Program-made: the position numbers and the translations under genes
NCBI RefSeq assembly: GCF_003234965.1
Contig: NZ_QKVK01000008.1
Location: forward strand, 1-64,000
DNA from: Aestuariivirga litoralis
GTDB lineage: Bacteria; Pseudomonadota; Alphaproteobacteria; Rhizobiales; Aestuariivirgaceae
Length of the DNA: 64,000 bases
Reading direction: 5' to 3'
In this document: one piece after another, positions 1 through 7,986 of the stretch
Layout: the number at the start of each line of letters is the position of its first letter
Numbering within the stretch: the stretch's first letter is position 1
The notes under the pieces: model-generated
What the model saw: only the letters and a program-made list of their open reading frames with translations
Told to the model about the DNA's origin: nothing
The model's database searches: none

Positions 1-67
1 GTAAATCGCCCCAGCGCCAATGGTACTTCGTCTTAAGACGCGGAAGAGTAGGTCGCTGCCAGGCCTG
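1..67 (+). rRNA. rrf: 5S ribosomal RNA, 3' portion (5' end outside window)
   Basis: The first ~66 bases read as the 3' half of an alphaproteobacterial 5S rRNA: the loop-E/helix-IV segment CCAGCGCCAATGGTACT, the helix around CTTAAGACG, AGAGTAGGTCG, and the terminal strand GCCAGGCCT that would pair with the missing 5' end. This marks the end of an rRNA operon entering from the left. No tRNA-fMet follows in the next 50 bases, although one often follows 5S in this group. The exact 3' end is uncertain by a few bases. Confidence 0.92.
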
Positions 68-115
68 CAAAGGACAGAACGGATAACAAACCCTTCATCC
101 ACAATCGCAATACTC

Positions 116-151
116 AAAACCCCGCCAAGCAGAAATGCAAGGCGGGGTTTT
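116..151 (+). terminator. Rho-independent terminator of the rRNA operon
   Basis: A perfect 11-bp stem (AAAACCCCGCC / GGCGGGGTTTT, 116-126 and 141-151) closes a 14-base loop and ends in TTTT. It lies about 50 bases after the 5S 3' end and is the natural terminator of the rRNA operon. The A-rich 5' arm also allows it to work from the opposite strand. Confidence 0.88.
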
Positions 152-212
152 GCGTTGCTGGCAACAGACGACCAACACCACCACATCCCATCCCTCCAGA
201 CAGCCTGATGCA

Positions 213-312
213 AAGCGGGAGCCCGGCCTGCGCCGGGATCACCGAAGAAGGGGGAAGGGGCGGGAAGTGGCCATCGCCCGAAGCTGGATCCCGGCCTTCG
301 CCGGGATGACGG
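213..312. repeat. Two direct half-copies of palindromic repeat family A
   Basis: Two similar stem-loops lie in direct orientation at about 213-242 and 281-312. Each has an AAGC-GG start followed by a CCCGGC...GCCGGGAT(G/C)AC core, which is the right half of the fuller family A repeats at 7904, 44301 and 49620. Together with the 5S end, the terminator and the operator at 366 they fill the otherwise gene-free 436 bases at the left end. Confidence 0.7.
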
Positions 313-365
313 GCTGAGGAGGCAGAGGACCGGAGCGGGCCGGAAGTCGACTGGCCAGCTAAAAT

Positions 366-381
366 TTGACCATTTGAACAA
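366..381. promoter_or_regulatory. RutR-like operator upstream of preTA
   Basis: TTGACCATTTGAACAA matches the E. coli RutR consensus TTGACCA-N2-TGGTCAA with a perfect left half and 5 of 7 right-half positions. It lies 55 bases before the preT start, where a repressor could block transcription. A RutR-type regulator is encoded at 7987-8616 and a second match lies beside that gene. The consensus is from published E. coli work; binding here is inferred. Confidence 0.6.
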
Positions 382-436
382 ATCCTGTCATCCTCCCCCA
401 AAACGAGAACACTCAAGCTTCTTGGAGGGAGCGACC

Positions 437-1771
437 ATGGCGGATATGAAGCCCGGGATTTCGGGCGGGCGGCTGTCCCATTCCGATTACGCCGTCAATT
501 TCGGCGACATTCACCCACCTCTCGATGCGCATGAGGCATTGGTCGAGTCGGACCGCTGCTATTTCTGCCATGATGCGCCCTGCCAGGTGGCCTGCCCGAC
601 CTCGATCGACATCCCCATGTTCATCCGCCAGATCCAGGCTGGCCATGCCAAGTCGGCGGCCAAGACCATCTTCGACCAGAACATCTTCGGCGGGATGTGC
701 GCCCGTGTCTGCCCCACGGAAACGCTGTGCGAGGAAGCCTGCGTGCGCATGGAGGCGGAGGGAAAGCCGGTGAAGATCGGCCTCCTCCAGCGCCATGCCA
801 CCGATGCCTTCATGGCCGATGGCGTGCAGCCCTATGAGCGCGCCAAGCCCAGCGGCAAGGTGGTGGCCGTGGTCGGGGCAGGCCCTGCGGGGCTCGCCTG
901 CGCGCATCGCCTCGCCATGCATGGCCATGAGGTGACGGTGTTCGAGGCCAGGCCGAAGTCCGGCGGCCTCAATGAATATGGCATTGCCGCCTACAAGAGC
1001 ACGGATGACTTCGCGCAGAAGGAAGTGGACTTCATCCTCGGCATTGGCGGCATCACGGTGGTGCATGGCAAGACGCTGGGCAAGGACCTCGACCTGGCAC
1101 AGCTGCAGAAAGATCATGATGCCGTGTTCCTCGGCCTTGGCCTGCAGGGCGTGAATGCCCTCGGCGCCGCGAATGATGATGCGGCGGGCGTGGAAGACGC
1201 GGTCGACTACATTGCCGCGCTGCGGCAGGCGAGCGATCTCTCGAAGCTGCCGGTCGGCCGCCGCGTCGTCGTCATCGGCGGCGGCATGACGGCAGTCGAT
1301 GCGGCCGTGCAGTCGAAGCTTTTGGGGGCGGAGGATGTGACCATCGTCTATCGCCGCGGGCCAGCCCAGATGAAGGCCAGCGCCTATGAGCAGGAGCTCG
1401 CCCAGACGCGCGGCGTGAGGATCAAGCACTGGGCCATGCCGAAAGCCGTGATCGTGAAGGACGGCAAGGCCGTGGGCCTCACCTGCGAATACACCACGGA
1501 AGCCAATGGCAGGCTCACCGGCACGGGCGAGACCTTCGAGCTTCCCGCCGACATGATCTTCCGCGCCATCGGCCAGACCTATGTGGACGCCGCCGGCAGC
1601 CAACTGGCGCTCGAGGGCGGGCGCATCAAGGTCGATGCCGAGAAGCGCACCAGCGTCAAGGGCATCTGGGCCGGCGGCGACTGCGTGGCGGGCGGGCAGG
1701 ACCTGACGGTCGCCTCCGTCGATGACGGCCGCCGCGCGGCGGAATCGATCAACAACTTCCTCAAGGCGTAA
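437..1771 (+). CDS. preT: NAD-dependent dihydropyrimidine dehydrogenase subunit PreT
   Basis: This 444-residue protein is the electron-input subunit of bacterial dihydropyrimidine dehydrogenase, which reduces uracil and thymine to their 5,6-dihydro forms in the cytosol. The N-terminus carries Cys41/44/49/53 and Cys88/92/98/102, ligands for two [4Fe-4S] clusters as in GltD-like proteins. An FAD Rossmann motif GAGPAG lies at 147-152 and a second nucleotide motif GGGMTA near 283. The start at 437 follows GGAGGGA at 424-430; a longer in-frame start at 374 lacks a ribosome site and would overlap the operator. preA follows after 11 bases, so the two form an operon. Glutamate synthase small subunit is the nearest alternative, but the preA partner settles it. 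Confidence 0.95.
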   Translation: MADMKPGISGGRLSHSDYAVNFGDIHPPLDAHEALVESDRCYFCHDAPCQVACPTSIDIPMFIRQIQAGHAKSAAKTIFDQNIFGGMCARVCPTETLCEEACVRMEAEGKPVKIGLLQRHATDAFMADGVQPYERAKPSGKVVAVVGAGPAGLACAHRLAMHGHEVTVFEARPKSGGLNEYGIAAYKSTDDFAQKEVDFILGIGGITVVHGKTLGKDLDLAQLQKDHDAVFLGLGLQGVNALGAANDDAAGVEDAVDYIAALRQASDLSKLPVGRRVVVIGGGMTAVDAAVQSKLLGAEDVTIVYRRGPAQMKASAYEQELAQTRGVRIKHWAMPKAVIVKDGKAVGLTCEYTTEANGRLTGTGETFELPADMIFRAIGQTYVDAAGSQLALEGGRIKVDAEKRTSVKGIWAGGDCVAGGQDLTVASVDDGRRAAESINNFLKA

Positions 1772-1782
1772 AGGACGAAGCC

Positions 1783-3093
1783 ATGGCTGACCTTCGCTCG
1801 AACTTCATCGGCATCAAGTCTCCCAATCCCTTCTGGCTCGCGTCCGCTCCGCCGACCGACAAGGAATACAACGTGGTGCGCGCCTTCAAGGCGGGCTGGG
1901 GTGGTGTGGTGTGGAAGACGCTGGGCGAGGAAGGCCCGCCGATCGTCAACGTCAATGGCCCGCGCTATGGCGCGATCCATGGCGCCGACCGCAGGCTCCT
2001 CGGCCTCAACAACATCGAGCTCATCACCGACCGGCCGCTGGAGGTGAACCTCCAGGAGATCAAGAAGGTGAAGCGCGAATGGCCGGACCGCGCGATGATC
2101 GTGTCGATCATGGTGCCCTGCAACGAGGACTCGTGGAAGGCCATCCTGCCGCGCGTCGAGGAGACGGGCTGCGACGGCATCGAGCTGAACTTCGGCTGCC
2201 CGCATGGCATGAGCGAGCGCGGCATGGGGGCCGCCGTCGGCCAGGTGCCGGAATACATCGAGATGGTCACCCGCTGGTGCAAGCAGTATTCGCGCATGCC
2301 GGTGATCGTGAAGCTGACGCCCAACATCACCGACATCCGCTACCCCGCGCGTGCGGCCAAGAAGGGCGGGGCGGACGCGGTGTCGCTCATCAACACCATC
2401 TCTTCCATCGTCTCCGTCGACCTCGACAATTTCGCGCCCATGCCGACGATCGACGGCAAGGGCAGCCATGGCGGCTATTGCGGCCCGGCGGTGAAGCCCA
2501 TCGCGCTCAACATGGTGGCCGAGATCGCGCGCGACCCCGAGACGCGCGGACTGCCGATTTCCGCCATCGGCGGGGTGACCACCTGGCGCGATGCGGCGGA
2601 GTTCATCGCCATGTCGGCCGGCACGGTGCAGGTGTGCACGGCGGCCATGACCTATGGCTTCCGCATCGTCGAGGAAATGAAGACGGGTCTTGCCCGCTGG
2701 ATGGATGAGAAGGGCTTCTCGACCATCGAGGACTTCCGCGGCCGCGCGGTGCCAAATGTCACCGACTGGCAGTACCTCAACCTGAACTATGTGACCAAGG
2801 CCCATATCGACCAGGACCTCTGCATCAAGTGCGGCCGCTGCTATGCCGCCTGCGAGGACACCTCGCACCAGGCCATCTTCAAGGAAAAGGACGGCAAGCG
2901 GCACTTCGAGGTGAATGACGCCGAATGCGTGGCCTGCAATCTCTGCGTGGAAGTCTGCCCGGTGGACAACTGCATCACCATGGTGCGGCAGACCGAGGGC
3001 GTGGATCCGCGCACCGGGCGCAAGATCAACCCCGACTATGCGAACTGGACGACGCATCCCAACAACCCGATGGCGCTGAAGGCCGCCGAATAG
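1783..3093 (+). CDS. preA: NAD-dependent dihydropyrimidine dehydrogenase subunit PreA
   Basis: This 436-residue catalytic subunit holds FMN in a dihydroorotate-dehydrogenase-like barrel (about residues 5-310) and ends in a 2[4Fe-4S] ferredoxin domain with Cys347/350/353/357 and Cys382/385/388/392. With PreT it carries out the first step of reductive pyrimidine breakdown. The active-site segment NFGCPHGMSERGMG aligns well with mammalian dihydropyrimidine dehydrogenase. The residue matching the mammalian catalytic Cys671 is Val152, which I recall is also Val in E. coli PreA. An N-terminal region typical of the long eukaryotic enzyme is absent, being supplied by PreT. Confidence 0.95.
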   Translation: MADLRSNFIGIKSPNPFWLASAPPTDKEYNVVRAFKAGWGGVVWKTLGEEGPPIVNVNGPRYGAIHGADRRLLGLNNIELITDRPLEVNLQEIKKVKREWPDRAMIVSIMVPCNEDSWKAILPRVEETGCDGIELNFGCPHGMSERGMGAAVGQVPEYIEMVTRWCKQYSRMPVIVKLTPNITDIRYPARAAKKGGADAVSLINTISSIVSVDLDNFAPMPTIDGKGSHGGYCGPAVKPIALNMVAEIARDPETRGLPISAIGGVTTWRDAAEFIAMSAGTVQVCTAAMTYGFRIVEEMKTGLARWMDEKGFSTIEDFRGRAVPNVTDWQYLNLNYVTKAHIDQDLCIKCGRCYAACEDTSHQAIFKEKDGKRHFEVNDAECVACNLCVEVCPVDNCITMVRQTEGVDPRTGRKINPDYANWTTHPNNPMALKAAE

Positions 3094-3182
3094 CCATGAG
3101 CGGCGGGCATCGTTGCATGCGCCAGGCGGACAACCCCCGCAGGGCGCTTGCCGATCCCTCAATGTCAGGTTAGATTTACAGG

Positions 3183-3935
3183 ATGCACGGGACCCCGCCC
3201 AGCATCATTCCGGACGTGTTGCAGCGCTGCGACCACTGCGCCGTGCGTCATCAGGCCGTCTGCGGTGCCATGGACGATGTGCAGGTCAAGAAGCTCGCCC
3301 AGATCGCGCACCGCAAGAAGGTGCCTGCGGGCCAGACCATCATCTCGGACGAGGAGCCGGTCGATTTCTTCGCCAATGTCATCTCGGGCGCCATCAAGCT
3401 GACCAAGACCCTGCCCGACGGCCGGCAGCAGATCGTCGGCCTGCTCTTCGCGCCGGACTTCCTCGGCCGCGCCTATTCCAAGCACAATCCCTACACGGCG
3501 GAAGCGGCGACAGACGTCGAGATCTGCACCTTCCCCAATGCCGCCTTCGAGCGCCTCGTCGGCGAATATCCCGGGCTGCAGCAGCGCCTGTTCCAGCACA
3601 CGCTGGACGAACTCGACGCGGCGCGCGACTGGATGCTTCTCCTCGGCCGCAAGACGGCGGAGGAGAAGGTTGCAAGCTTCCTCCACATGCTCGCCCGCCG
3701 CAGCCTGCTGACCGGCTGCGTGCACAAGGCAAGCCCGGGTTCGGCGGCCTTCGAGCTTCCGCTCACCCGCTCCGACATGGCGGACTACCTGGGCCTCACC
3801 ATCGAGACGGTGAGCCGCCAGCTCACCCGCCTCAAGACTTCCAATGTCGTCAGGCTCAGCACCAACCGCCTGATCATGGTGCCCGATCTCGACCGTCTTG
3901 CGCAGGCTGCCGGACAGGACAATCATCGTCATTGA
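3183..3935 (+). CDS. fnrL: FnrL-type oxygen-sensing Crp/Fnr regulator
   Basis: This 250-residue Crp/Fnr protein has Cys16, Cys19, Cys27 (CX2CX7C, the alphaproteobacterial FnrL spacing) and Cys115 in VEICTFP, aligned with Cys122 of E. coli FNR. All four ligands for an oxygen-labile [4Fe-4S] cluster are therefore present. A cyclic-nucleotide-like sensor domain spans about 35-150. The C-terminal helix-turn-helix contains ETVSRQL, the recognition helix of proteins that read TTGAT. It should activate or repress genes under low oxygen. The ribosome site before the ATG is weak. A half-perfect FNR box overlaps its own stop codon, upstream of the usp gene. Confidence 0.93.
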   Translation: MHGTPPSIIPDVLQRCDHCAVRHQAVCGAMDDVQVKKLAQIAHRKKVPAGQTIISDEEPVDFFANVISGAIKLTKTLPDGRQQIVGLLFAPDFLGRAYSKHNPYTAEAATDVEICTFPNAAFERLVGEYPGLQQRLFQHTLDELDAARDWMLLLGRKTAEEKVASFLHMLARRSLLTGCVHKASPGSAAFELPLTRSDMADYLGLTIETVSRQLTRLKTSNVVRLSTNRLIMVPDLDRLAQAAGQDNHRH

Positions 3936-3945
3936 TCCGGGTCAA
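3932..3945. promoter_or_regulatory. FNR/FixK box upstream of usp
   Basis: TTGATCCGGGTCAA matches the FNR consensus TTGAT-N4-ATCAA at 9 of 10 specified positions. It lies 57 bases before the universal stress protein start, a usual place for activation, and shares bases with the fnrL stop codon. This suggests usp is a direct FnrL target. Confidence 0.72.
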
Positions 3946-4001
3946 GGACCCCTCGGCCTGCCCTGCCCATAACTCATGACGGAACCCCGGAGGAGGAAGC
4001 G

Positions 4002-4844
4002 ATGAGTTACAAGACGATCCTGGTCTCCCTCAACGAAGTGGGCCGCCTCTCGGAGCTGGTGGCCGCCGCCGTGAGCATCGCGCGGGCGACGGGCGGGCAT
4101 GTCTCGGGCCTCTACGTGGTGCCGGCGGTGCAGGTCTATCCCTCTGTCGGATTCGAGGCCGCACCCCAGGTGTTCGAGGGCAACCGCAGCTTTTTCAAGG
4201 ACAATGCCCAGCGCGTGAAGCAGGCCTTCGAGGCAGCGATGCAGGCCGAGGGGCTGTCGCATGATTTCCACCAGGTCGATGCGAGGACACCGGTGATTGC
4301 CGACGAGGTGGTGGCGGCGGGCCGCGTCGCCGACCTCGTCATCGTGTCCGCCACCAACCCGGAAGAGATCACCGGGGTGGAGCGTGACTTCGTCGAGCAG
4401 ACGGTGATGGCGCTTGGCCGCCCGGTCATCGTGCTGCCGGCCAAGGCGCGCTCGGCGATCTCGCTCGACGAGGTGGTGATCGGCTGGGATGGCGGCCGCG
4501 AAGCGGCCCGCGCCAGCTTCGATGCGCTGCCGCTGCTGAAGAAGGCGGGCAAGGTGCGCGTCGTCCGAATCGACCCGCAGAAGGACCCGAGCCTGCGCGG
4601 CAGTGTTGCCGGCGCCGACCTGGCCGAAGCCCTGGCGCGCCATGGCGTGAAGGCCGAGGCGCAGGGCTATCCCACCGACGGCCAGGACGAGGGCCAGGCG
4701 CTGATGCGCTGCGCCGAGGATGCCGGTGCCGGCTTGATCGTGATGGGCGCCTATGGACACAGCCGGCTGGCCGAGTTCATTTTCGGCGGCGCCACGCGCT
4801 TCGTGCTGAACCGCCTCGTCTGCCCCGTGCTGATGTCTCACTGA
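4002..4844 (+). CDS. Universal stress protein, tandem Usp domains
   Basis: This 280-residue cytosolic protein has two UspA-like folds, about 1-145 and 150-280. The first begins with YKTILVSLNE. The second ends with the nucleotide-binding pattern GAYGHSRLAEF followed by FGGAT, then the usual VLNRLVCPVLMSH tail. Tandem Usp proteins are typical members of FNR/FixK-controlled low-oxygen regulons in rhizobia and relatives, which fits the FNR box at 3932. The start follows a strong GGAGGAGG site. The next gene starts ten bases after the stop and probably shares its transcript. Confidence 0.9.
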   Translation: MSYKTILVSLNEVGRLSELVAAAVSIARATGGHVSGLYVVPAVQVYPSVGFEAAPQVFEGNRSFFKDNAQRVKQAFEAAMQAEGLSHDFHQVDARTPVIADEVVAAGRVADLVIVSATNPEEITGVERDFVEQTVMALGRPVIVLPAKARSAISLDEVVIGWDGGREAARASFDALPLLKKAGKVRVVRIDPQKDPSLRGSVAGADLAEALARHGVKAEAQGYPTDGQDEGQALMRCAEDAGAGLIVMGAYGHSRLAEFIFGGATRFVLNRLVCPVLMSH

Positions 4845-4854
4845 GGAGAATTGA

Positions 4855-5223
4855 ATGCTGACCAAGATCCGTCTCGAACTGGCCCGCGACCATGACCACC
4901 CCGAGGGCTCCCATGCCATCGGCTATGAGTTCGCGGCGCCGCTCGACGGCAATGGCAAGATCGACCCCGACGAATGGCACAAGCGGCGCGACAACTGCCG
5001 TGTCGTGCGCTTCCGGCCGGGCGAGGCGGACGACATCGGCCACCTGATCCGCAAGGGCGGGGGCAGCTGGGCCTTCCACTATGACATCGACTCCGACGAG
5101 GAGGACGACGAGGCCGGCTACCGCTTCGGCGACCATGCCTTCAAGGTCGGCGAATATGTCTCGATCCGCGAGGACGAGGGCCTGAGGACCTTCCGCGTGG
5201 TGCGGGTGCAGCCGGTGGCGTGA
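4855..5223 (+). CDS. Conserved hypothetical protein, acidic, 122 aa
   Basis: I do not recognise a named family. The protein has no signal peptide or membrane segment, is rich in Asp and Glu (a DSDEEDDE run near residue 80) and ends in a small beta-rich stretch ([21 protein letters not shown]). It follows usp by ten bases with a GAGGAG ribosome site, so it is probably cotranscribed under FnrL control and may act in the same low-oxygen or stress response. Confidence 0.75.
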   Translation: MLTKIRLELARDHDHPEGSHAIGYEFAAPLDGNGKIDPDEWHKRRDNCRVVRFRPGEADDIGHLIRKGGGSWAFHYDIDSDEEDDEAGYRFGDHAFKVGEYVSIREDEGLRTFRVVRVQPVA

Positions 5224-5315
5224 GGGTTTCACCCTTCCCACAAGGGGAAGGGGAGCATTGCAGGGCAGTCATCCTCACGGCGGACTTGCCACCACCTTCC
5301 TAAGCCGCTACCCAT

Positions 5316-5346
5316 CGCCCCGATTTCTCACAATCGGGGCGTTTTT
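5316..5346 (+). terminator. Terminator-like hairpin touching the leuB start
   Basis: A perfect 10-bp stem CGCCCCGATT / AATCGGGGCG (5316-5325, 5332-5341) with a six-base loop is followed by TTTTT. It has the full form of an intrinsic terminator, but the leuB ATG follows after a single C at 5348. The only purine-rich stretch that could serve as the leuB ribosome site (GGGG, 5336-5339) lies inside the stem. It may end the usp unit, or act as an attenuator or translational switch for leuB. Confidence 0.8.
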
Positions 5347-5347
5347 C

Positions 5348-6457
5348 ATGGCGAGCTACAATCTGTTCCTGCTTCCGGGCGACGGCATCGGTCCGGAGGT
5401 GATGAAGGAAGTCGAGGCGATCATCGCCTGGTTCAATGCTGAAGGAATTGCCAGGTTCGAGGTCGACCGCGGCCTCGTCGGCGGCTCCGCCTATGATGCC
5501 CATGGCCAGGCCATCTCGGAAGCCGACATGGCCAAGGCCATGGCCTCCGACGCCGTACTCTTCGGCGCGGTTGGCGGTCCGAAGTGGGACAAGGTGCCCT
5601 ATGACGTGCGCCCCGAGGCGGGCCTGCTGCGGCTGCGCAAGGATCTCGGCCTCTTCGCCAACCTGCGCCCGGCGATCTGCTATCCCGCCCTTGCCGATGC
5701 GTCCTCGCTGAAGCGCGAGGTGGTCGAGGGCCTCGACATCCTGATCGTGCGCGAGCTGACGGGTGGCGTCTATTTCGGCGAGCCCAAGACCATCACCGAC
5801 CTCGGCAACGGCCAGAAGCGCGGCATCGACACGCAGGTCTACGAGACCTACGAGATCGAGCGCATCGCGCGCGTCGCCTTCGACCTCGCCAAGACGCGGC
5901 GCAACAAGGTGTCCTCCGCCGAGAAGCGCAACGTGATGAAGACGGGCGTCCTCTGGAACGAGATCGTCACGCGCATCCACGCCGCGGAATATCCGGGCGT
6001 GCAGCTCGAGCACGTGCTGGCCGACAACTGCGCCATGCAGCTCGTGCGCTGGCCGAAGCAGTATGACGTGATCGTCACCGACAATCTCTTCGGCGACGTG
6101 CTGTCCGACGTGGCGGCGATGCTGACGGGTTCGCTCGGCATGCTGCCCTCGGCCTCGCTCGGTGCACCCGATGCGAAGACGGGCCGCCGCAAGTCGCTCT
6201 ACGAGCCGGTGCATGGCTCTGCCCCTGACATCGCCGGCACAGGTGCGGCCAACCCGATTGCCATGATCGCCAGCTTCGGCATGGCGCTGCGCTATTCGCT
6301 GGGGCTCGGCGACTGGGCCGACAAGCTGGACCAGGCCATCGCCGCGGTGCTGGCGCAGGGCATCCGCACCAAGGACATCGCCGGCAGCCAGCCCGCCAAT
6401 GCGACGACCACGCAGATGGGTGCGGCGATCTTGGGTGAGTTGAAGAAGCTGGCCTGA
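5348..6457 (+). CDS. leuB: 3-isopropylmalate dehydrogenase
   Basis: LeuB oxidatively decarboxylates 3-isopropylmalate with NAD in leucine synthesis. The 369-residue product starts [18 protein letters not shown], the family N-terminus, and has the Mg/substrate loop [11 protein letters not shown] near residue 243, the RxLR region around 95-110 and the NAD loop GSAPDIAG near 300. The ATG at 5348 gives a standard-length protein. An in-frame TTG at 5258 has a better ribosome site but would add 30 residues encoded through the hairpin. leuC and leuD are not in the window. Confidence 0.96.
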   Translation: MASYNLFLLPGDGIGPEVMKEVEAIIAWFNAEGIARFEVDRGLVGGSAYDAHGQAISEADMAKAMASDAVLFGAVGGPKWDKVPYDVRPEAGLLRLRKDLGLFANLRPAICYPALADASSLKREVVEGLDILIVRELTGGVYFGEPKTITDLGNGQKRGIDTQVYETYEIERIARVAFDLAKTRRNKVSSAEKRNVMKTGVLWNEIVTRIHAAEYPGVQLEHVLADNCAMQLVRWPKQYDVIVTDNLFGDVLSDVAAMLTGSLGMLPSASLGAPDAKTGRRKSLYEPVHGSAPDIAGTGAANPIAMIASFGMALRYSLGLGDWADKLDQAIAAVLAQGIRTKDIAGSQPANATTTQMGAAILGELKKLA

Positions 6458-6478
6458 GGCTTTCACGTCCCAACAGTC

Positions 6479-6555
6479 CATCATGGCCGGGCTCGTCCCG
6501 GCCATCTTTTTTGGTGGTGCCGAGAAGGATCGCCGGGACAAGCCCGGCGATGATG
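6479..6555. repeat. Palindromic repeat family B, copy 1
   Basis: Two stem-loops (GGCCGGG...CCCGGCC and CGCCGGG...CCCGGCG) separated by about 20 bases, bounded by CATCAT on the left and ATGATG on the right, so the whole unit can also fold as one large hairpin. It begins 21 bases after the leuB stop. Related copies lie at 26948, 39479, 43432 and 54422. Confidence 0.88.
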
Positions 6556-6619
6556 AACGTAGGGGGTGGTGTGACGGCACGGAGTGAGGTTACTCTCCCC
6601 AAAAACAGCGAGGGGCCCC

Positions 6620-7903
6620 ATGATCGATCTGCTGGTGAAAAACGCGGTGCTGCCGGATGGGCGCAAGGTGGATATTGCTTGCGTGGGTGGCAAAATCGCC
6701 GAGGTGTCTCCCTCGCTTGATGCCGCGGCGCGCGAGACGATCGATGCGAAGGGCTATCTCGTCTCGCCGCCCTTCATCGACGCGCATTTCCACATGGATG
6801 CGACGCTGTCACTCGGCATGCCGCGCTATAACCAGTCAGGGACCTTGCTCGAGGGCATAAGGCTGTGGGGCGAGTTGAAGCCGCTCTTGACGCATGAGGC
6901 GGTGATCGAGCGGGCGATGCGCTATTGCGACCTTGCGGTGTCCCAGGGCCTGCTTGCCATCCGCACCCATGTGGACGTGTGCGATGACCGGCTCCTGTGC
7001 GTCGAGGCGCTGCTGGAGGTGAAGAAGCGCATCAAGCCCTATATCGACCTGCAGCTCGTCGCCTTTCCGCAGGATGGCTTCTACCGCGACCCCCATGCGA
7101 AGAAGAACCTGCTGCGCGCCCTCGACCTCGGCGTCGACGTCGTCGGCGGCATCCCGCATGGCGAGCGGACGATGGCCGATGGCGCGCGGAGCATGACGGA
7201 GCTGTGCGAGATCGCGGCGGAACGCGGGCTGCTCGTCGACATCCATTGCGACGAGAGCGATGATCCCTGGTCGCGCCATGTCGAAGCGCTCGTTTATGAA
7301 ACCCAGCGGCTGGGGCTTCAGGGCCGCGTGGTGGGCTCGCACCTCACTTCGATGCATTCGATGGACAACTACTATGCCTCGAAGCTGATCGGGCTGATGG
7401 TGGAGGCCGATCTGCACGCAACGCCCAACCCGCTCATCAACATCACGCTGCAGGGCCGGCACGACAGCTACCCCAAGCGCCGCGGCATGACGCGCGTGCC
7501 GGAGCTGCGCGCGGCGGGGATCAACGTGTCCTTCGGCCATGATTGCGTGATGGACCCGTGGTATCCGCTGGGTCAGGGCGACATGCTGGAGGCGGCCTCG
7601 ATGGGTATTCATGTGGGTCTGATGACGAGCCCCGAACAGATGCGCTGGGCCTTCGATGCGGTGACGGTGAACCCGGCCAGGGCGCTGCACCTCGAAGGCT
7701 ATGGACTGGAGAAGGGCTGCAATGCTGATTTCGTGGTGCTGCAGGCAAAGAACCCGGTGGAGGCGCTGCGGCTGAAGGCCAACCGGCTGAAGGTGGTGAA
7801 GCGCGGCAAGGTGATCGCCGAGACGCCGGAACGCGTGGCGGCGCTGCATCTGGAAGGACGGCCGCAGACGGTGAACGGGGCGGATTACGCGCCCTCACGT
7901 TAA
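6620..7903 (+). CDS. codA: Cytosine deaminase family amidohydrolase, probable 5-methylcytosine deaminase
   Basis: This 427-residue CodA homologue matches E. coli CodA with a constant offset of five: metal ligands His56, His58, His209 and Asp308, catalytic Glu212 and His241, and substrate Gln151. The residue after the metal Asp (Asp314 in E. coli) is Cys309 here. Published work on CodA homologues found that loss of Asp314 marks enzymes that deaminate 5-methylcytosine to thymine. The gene lies inside a pyrimidine breakdown island that could consume thymine or uracil. The ATG at 6620 follows GCGAGGGG. Plain cytosine deamination is the alternative. Confidence 0.9.
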   Translation: MIDLLVKNAVLPDGRKVDIACVGGKIAEVSPSLDAAARETIDAKGYLVSPPFIDAHFHMDATLSLGMPRYNQSGTLLEGIRLWGELKPLLTHEAVIERAMRYCDLAVSQGLLAIRTHVDVCDDRLLCVEALLEVKKRIKPYIDLQLVAFPQDGFYRDPHAKKNLLRALDLGVDVVGGIPHGERTMADGARSMTELCEIAAERGLLVDIHCDESDDPWSRHVEALVYETQRLGLQGRVVGSHLTSMHSMDNYYASKLIGLMVEADLHATPNPLINITLQGRHDSYPKRRGMTRVPELRAAGINVSFGHDCVMDPWYPLGQGDMLEAASMGIHVGLMTSPEQMRWAFDAVTVNPARALHLEGYGLEKGCNADFVVLQAKNPVEALRLKANRLKVVKRGKVIAETPERVAALHLEGRPQTVNGADYAPSR

Positions 7904-7986
7904 CCGTCACCCCGGCGAAAGCCGGGGCCCAGCTTTCCACTTTGTTTTCGCCCAAAGCGGGGTCCCGGCTTTCGCCGGGATGACGG
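7904..7986. repeat. Palindromic repeat family A, copy filling the codA/rutR gap
   Basis: CCGTCACCCCGGCGAAAGCC at the left and GGCTTTCGCCGGGATGACGG at the right are near-perfect inverted ends, each also holding an inner CCCGGC/GCCGGG hairpin. The unit occupies exactly the 83 bases between the codA stop and the convergent rutR stop. It probably serves as a two-way transcript end. Confidence 0.9.

Noticed and set aside
67-115. A tRNA-fMet after the 5S gene
   Set aside because: The 50 bases to the terminator are too short and have no tRNA arms.
413-3162. Long minus-strand open frames opposite preT and preA (413-1603 and 1579-3162)
   Set aside because: They are rich in His, Arg and Gly from antisense reading of GC-rich codons, match no family I know, lack ribosome sites and lie fully under well-identified genes.
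3149-3163. TTGCCGATCCCTCAA before fnrL as an FNR box
   Set aside because: Spacing is N5 and the half-sites TTGCC/CTCAA miss the key GAT/ATC bases.
5258-5347. TTG at 5258 as the true leuB start
   Set aside because: It has a good purine-rich site, but the added 30 residues are unlike LeuB and would be encoded through a terminator hairpin; kept only as a possibility in the finding.
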